Shown one piece after another: positions 61,251 through 64,000 of a DNA stretch of 64,000 bases; the first letter of the stretch is position 1; the number at the start of each line of letters is the position of its first letter. The DNA is from CAZVPF01 sp964628195 (GTDB lineage Bacteria > Planctomycetota > Phycisphaerae > Sedimentisphaerales > Anaerohalosphaeraceae). Both the position numbers and the translations under genes were made by a program. The DNA lies in the NCBI GenBank assembly GCA_964628195.1, contig CAZVPF010000008.1, positions 43,162 to 107,161 of the forward strand. The letters run 5' to 3'. The notes below the pieces were generated by a model. The model searched no databases, was not told where the DNA came from, and was given only the letters and a program-made list of their open reading frames with translations.

Positions 61251-61317
61251 AATATATATTTTCTTAAGTTAAGTTACCACGCCACTTTACGTAATTCGCT
61301 AGCCTTTTTGCGCAATC
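61251..61317 (-). promoter_or_regulatory. Glycan regulon operator and promoter, copy D (drives the nine-gene operon)
   Basis: Half-site 1 TTGCGCAAAAAGGC, half-site 2 TTACGTAAAGTGG 21 bp later, then CG, -35 TGGTAA (61279-61274), 17 bp, -10 TATATT (61256-61251). It lies between the lyase operon and the divergent regulator gene. Confidence 0.85.
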
Positions 61318-61331
61318 AAAATTTTAATGTT

Positions 61332-61359
61332 TTGTATTAGAAAACCGATAAATTATAGT
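61332..61359 (+). promoter_or_regulatory. Likely promoter of the XylR-type regulator gene
   Basis: TTGTAT (61332-61337), 16-bp spacer, TATAGT (61354-61359), 43 bases before the TTG start. Operator copy D ends 14 bases upstream of this -35, so the regulator may also act on its own promoter. Confidence 0.5.
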
Positions 61360-61402
61360 GGCTTGAGTTGTGATTACTTGTTAATGGTTACAGGAGAGTA
61401 AA

Positions 61403-62548
61403 TTGCCTGACACAAAACAGATTATTTTGTTAATCGACCCTTCCGCAGAATATGACCGGGGGCTATTGCGTGGGATCGCAAAATACAGCAGGCTGCGGGG
61501 ACAGTGGTCTTTCTCAGGCAATTTTGGAGTGCCGAAGGAAGAATTAATTGTAAAGAAGAATTTTAAGGCTGACGGAATCCTTGCAAGACATATAGAGGAC
61601 ATTCCTGTTTTTGCCAAAGGAATTCCCACTGTTGTATGTAAATCGGCAAAAGAAAATATTCCAGGCCTAAGTTCCATTGACGTCAACAGTTCAGTTGTGG
61701 GCGAGATGGCCGCGGAACACCTTTTCCAAAGAGGCTTTAAATACTTTGCGTATTGTGGCAGGAGAGACAAATACTGGTCGCATGAGAGAGGAGAAAGTTT
61801 TTGCGAGTATGCTATAAAGGCCGGTTTCGATGTTTTCTCATATAAGGAAACTGCGAAAGTCGAAAGAAGTGCCTGGGATAAAAGGCAAAGTCACCTTTTT
61901 CAGTGGCTCAAGAGCCTGCCGAAACCTGTAGGTCTAATGGCCTGTAATGACAACCGAGCCCAGCATGTTTTAACCGCCTGCAGATCTGCCAACCTGAGAG
62001 TGCCCGATGAAGTAGCTGTGATAGGAGTGGATGACGATGAACTGATATGTAATTTAAGTAAACCTTCTTTATCAAGTGTTCAATTGAACTTCGAGCGGGC
62101 CGGCTACGAAGCAGCTCAACACCTTGACAGCCTGATCATGGGCAAAGAAAAACAAAATAGAAATATAATAGTAAACCCGGTTGGAATCAGAACAAGGGAA
62201 TCAACAGATATCCTTGCAATCGAAGATCGCGAGCTTTCTATGGCACTTCGATTCATCCGGGAGAATTTTGACAAGCCTATTCGAGTTGACAGTGTTTGTG
62301 AGCATGTTTCACTTTCAAGACGCGCACTTGAGCTTAAATTCAAAAAACAGCTAAAACGGTCTATCAATTCGGAAATAAGAAGAGTAAGAGTACAGCATGC
62401 ATGCAGTCTTCTAATTGAAACTAACATTCCTATCAAAAAGATAGCTTCGGAACTTGGCTACCCGGATACCACACATATTGCAAGGTATTTCAAAATTGAA
62501 AAGGGTATGAGTTTGCAGGCTTACAGAGAATTGTACGGCCAAAAATAG
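61403..62548 (+). CDS. XylR-type regulator: LacI-like sugar sensor with AraC-type DNA-binding domain
   Basis: 381 residues. The N-terminal sensor (about 1-270) has IILLIDPSAEYDRGLLRGIA, VGEMAAEHLFQRGFKYFAYC, MACNDNRAQHVLTACRSANL and VAVIGVDDDELICNLSKPSL. The C-terminal AraC domain (about 280-381) has ENFDKPIRVDSVCEHVSLSR for the first helix-turn-helix and IKKIASELGYPDTTHIARYF for the second. Start TTG 61403 is backed by AGGAG. Divergent to the lyase operon and upstream of the sulfatase, it is the natural candidate for the direct-repeat operators; sugar ligand unknown. Confidence 0.92.
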   Translation: MPDTKQIILLIDPSAEYDRGLLRGIAKYSRLRGQWSFSGNFGVPKEELIVKKNFKADGILARHIEDIPVFAKGIPTVVCKSAKENIPGLSSIDVNSSVVGEMAAEHLFQRGFKYFAYCGRRDKYWSHERGESFCEYAIKAGFDVFSYKETAKVERSAWDKRQSHLFQWLKSLPKPVGLMACNDNRAQHVLTACRSANLRVPDEVAVIGVDDDELICNLSKPSLSSVQLNFERAGYEAAQHLDSLIMGKEKQNRNIIVNPVGIRTRESTDILAIEDRELSMALRFIRENFDKPIRVDSVCEHVSLSRRALELKFKKQLKRSINSEIRRVRVQHACSLLIETNIPIKKIASELGYPDTTHIARYFKIEKGMSLQAYRELYGQK

Positions 62549-62591
62549 GCTGCTGCATATTTACCTGTTATTTATCAATATCCATTCTCAG

Positions 62592-62657
62592 ATGTGCGCA
62601 AAAAGGCTGGATATTCACGCATTATGGCGTTGAAATATCTCCAAAAAACAGTACATT
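62592..62657 (+). promoter_or_regulatory. Glycan regulon operator and promoter, copy E
   Basis: Half-site 1 GTGCGCAAAAAGGC, half-site 2 TTCACGCATTATGG at the 21-bp register, then CG, -35 TTGAAA (62630-62635), 16 bp, -10 TACATT (62652-62657). It is inverted relative to copies A-D, as is the gene it serves. An extra half-site-like TTGCGTAAAG lies at 62665-62674. Confidence 0.8.
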
Positions 62658-62693
62658 TCATGAATTGCGTAAAGTTCAATATGGGATATTAAT

Positions 62694-64000
62694 ATGACAG
62701 TGGCAATCAGCAGAAGAAAGTTTCTCCGTATTAGTTCATCATTTCTCTTCGCATCCACGTTTACAGGCTGCATAAGAGGCAACAGAACAAAAGATAACGA
62801 AGAATTATCTCCTGCGAATAATAAAAAACCGAACTTCATCTTTATCCTCGCTGACGACCTCGGATATGGTGATATAGGCTGTTACGGATCAGACAAACAC
62901 CGCACACCAAACATAGATGATATGGCTGAAAACGGCCTTAAGCTTACCGACTTCTATGTCCCGGCCCCGTGCTGTTCACCTTCGAGGGCGAGTTTTATGA
63001 CCGGCTGTTACCCTATAAGGATTGGGATGCACCAGGGAGCAGAAGGTACTGGAACAATAATGCCGGGGGACAAAAATGGCCTGAATCCTGAAGAGACAAC
63101 TATTCCGGAGATTTTAAGGGACAGAGGCTATTCGACGGCATGTATAGGCAAATGGCACCTTGGCGACAAAACCGAATATATGCCGAACAACCAGGGGTTC
63201 GATTACTTCTACGGCCTTCCTTACAGTAACGACATGTCCCCGACAATCCATCCGGAAAAGAACTGGCCCCCGCTTCCTCTTATGAAAAACGACAAGGTAA
63301 TCGAAACAGAACCGGACCAGGCTTTGCTTACAAAAAAATACACCCGCCAGTGCTGTAAATTTATAAGAAACAATAAGAACAAACCATTCTTCCTATTCCT
63401 CTCACACACTATGCCCCATCACCCGGTAAATGCAAGCGACAGATTCAAAGGAAAATCAGCCAATGGGCTTTACGGTGATGCCGTCGAGGAGATCGACTGG
63501 TCAACGGGGCAAATAATAAAAACCCTGAAAGAAGAGGGAATACTCGAAACAACACTTGTGATATTCACTTCGGACAACGGCGCTTCAAGAAGAGGGCTCG
63601 GCAGTAATTTACCTTTCAGCGGGGCAAAAGGGCAAATTCTCGAAGGCGGCATGCGAGAACCATGCATTATGTACTGGCCAAATACCATACAGAAGGGCAT
63701 TGTTTATAAAGGCATTGCCACGATTATGGACTTTCTGCCTACATTTGCCTATTTGTCCGGCGAAAGTGTTACAGATCATAAACAGATAGATGGCAAAAAT
63801 ATATGGCCGTACCTGTTTGGCGGCGATTCCGAAAGCCCTTATGAAGTTTTATATTATTATATGAAAGGTCAGCTCCAGGCAGTAAGGAGCGGCAAATGGA
63901 AACTTCACTTACAACTTGATAACAAGCTCATCGCGCCTTGGCCCAACAGCGGCAGAAAGTCCGTGGCGATGAAACTGATCGACCTTGAAAAAGACTTAAA
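62694..64000 (+). CDS. Sulfatase (S1 family), Tat lipoprotein, cut by the window end
   Basis: 435 codons, open to the end of the window. The N-terminus has a twin-arginine signal (ISRRKFLRIS) and a lipobox-like FTGC, so the enzyme is probably folded in the cytoplasm and anchored as a lipoprotein. FIFILADDLGYGDIGCYGSD gives the calcium-site Asp pair; CSPSRASFMTG holds the Cys turned into formylglycine; GKWHLGDK and LSHTMPHHP add active-site residues; TSDNGASRRGLGSN follows. It removes sulfate esters, implying a sulfated glycan. No sulfatase-maturing enzyme is in the window. Confidence 0.92.
   Translation, partial: MTVAISRRKFLRISSSFLFASTFTGCIRGNRTKDNEELSPANNKKPNFIFILADDLGYGDIGCYGSDKHRTPNIDDMAENGLKLTDFYVPAPCCSPSRASFMTGCYPIRIGMHQGAEGTGTIMPGDKNGLNPEETTIPEILRDRGYSTACIGKWHLGDKTEYMPNNQGFDYFYGLPYSNDMSPTIHPEKNWPPLPLMKNDKVIETEPDQALLTKKYTRQCCKFIRNNKNKPFFLFLSHTMPHHPVNASDRFKGKSANGLYGDAVEEIDWSTGQIIKTLKEEGILETTLVIFTSDNGASRRGLGSNLPFSGAKGQILEGGMREPCIMYWPNTIQKGIVYKGIATIMDFLPTFAYLSGESVTDHKQIDGKNIWPYLFGGDSESPYEVLYYYMKGQLQAVRSGKWKLHLQLDNKLIAPWPNSGRKSVAMKLIDLEKDL

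Noticed and set aside
61150..61252. Longer N-terminus of the lyase with a hydrophobic stretch as signal peptide
   Set aside because: The predicted transcription start (about 61244) lies inside that extension, the stretch is not a good signal peptide, and the ATG at 61150 begins the family-like sequence.
1..64000. CRISPR arrays, insertion sequences, phage genes and replication origins
   Set aside because: No regular spacer repeats, transposase, integrase, phage structural gene or dnaA-box cluster could be found on either strand.

Overview
The window reads as a draft or metagenome-derived scaffold (ten Ns at 36637-36646) from a planctomycete, most likely Phycisphaerae/Sedimentisphaerales. Reasons: PEP-CTERM proteins, C-terminal dockerin-like repeats ending in W-L, PadR plus HAAS-domain membrane protein operons, a pseudopilin with an H-X9-DG tail, LamG-rich giant secreted proteins, URO-D-fold paralogs and a Tat-lipoprotein sulfatase. 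This placement is inference from family content; no rRNA is present.

Left part (1-34.5 kb), mostly core functions: a response regulator; a surE-ACT-DUF711-membrane protein operon divergent from nnrE; a coiled-coil/BRCT-like membrane protein; a PAC2 protein; a PadR-HAAS-HAAS operon; a THUMP rRNA methyltransferase; a GntR/LacI-type regulator followed by manA and a nucleotide-sugar dehydrogenase; a degenerate subtilisin; a dtxR-feoA iron operon with an iron box; cheD; proA-proB; a long NagB/PIG-L fusion; a PEP-CTERM protein; MscS; panB; a glycosyltransferase; pdxJ-dapA; an AbrB/PIN toxin-antitoxin pair whose toxin carries an in-frame TGA; xylulokinase; and one tRNA-Val(GAC).

Right part (34.7-64 kb): a visibly more AT-rich glycan-utilisation locus. 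A nine-gene operon (61150 down to 48354) encodes a heparinase II/III-like lyase, a GH3 hexosaminidase-like enzyme, four different URO-D-fold proteins in a row, a FAD-dependent oxidoreductase, a sodium:solute symporter and a secreted beta-propeller. Around it lie a PEP-CTERM protein, a pseudopilin plus a 1791-residue multidomain protein, an 852-residue LamG/dockerin protein, a broken propeller gene at the assembly gap, a HAD phosphatase, a divergent XylR-type (LacI sensor + AraC HTH) regulator and a sulfatase.

Main discovery: five promoters in the right part (upstream of 40618, 46949, 48076, 61150 and 62694) carry the same 34-bp operator. It is a direct repeat of TTRCGCAAA-type half-sites 21 bp apart, always in the same orientation to the gene, and always followed by GG, two bases and then the -35 box, with a -10 at 16-17 bp. 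This is the architecture of an AraC-type activator abutting the -35, and the XylR-like regulator lies inside the cluster next to one copy. Three of the controlled genes also share an N-terminal beta-rich module. Together they form a regulon for sensing, binding, degrading and importing a probably sulfated, amino-sugar or uronate-containing glycan; the exact glycan is not shown by the sequence.
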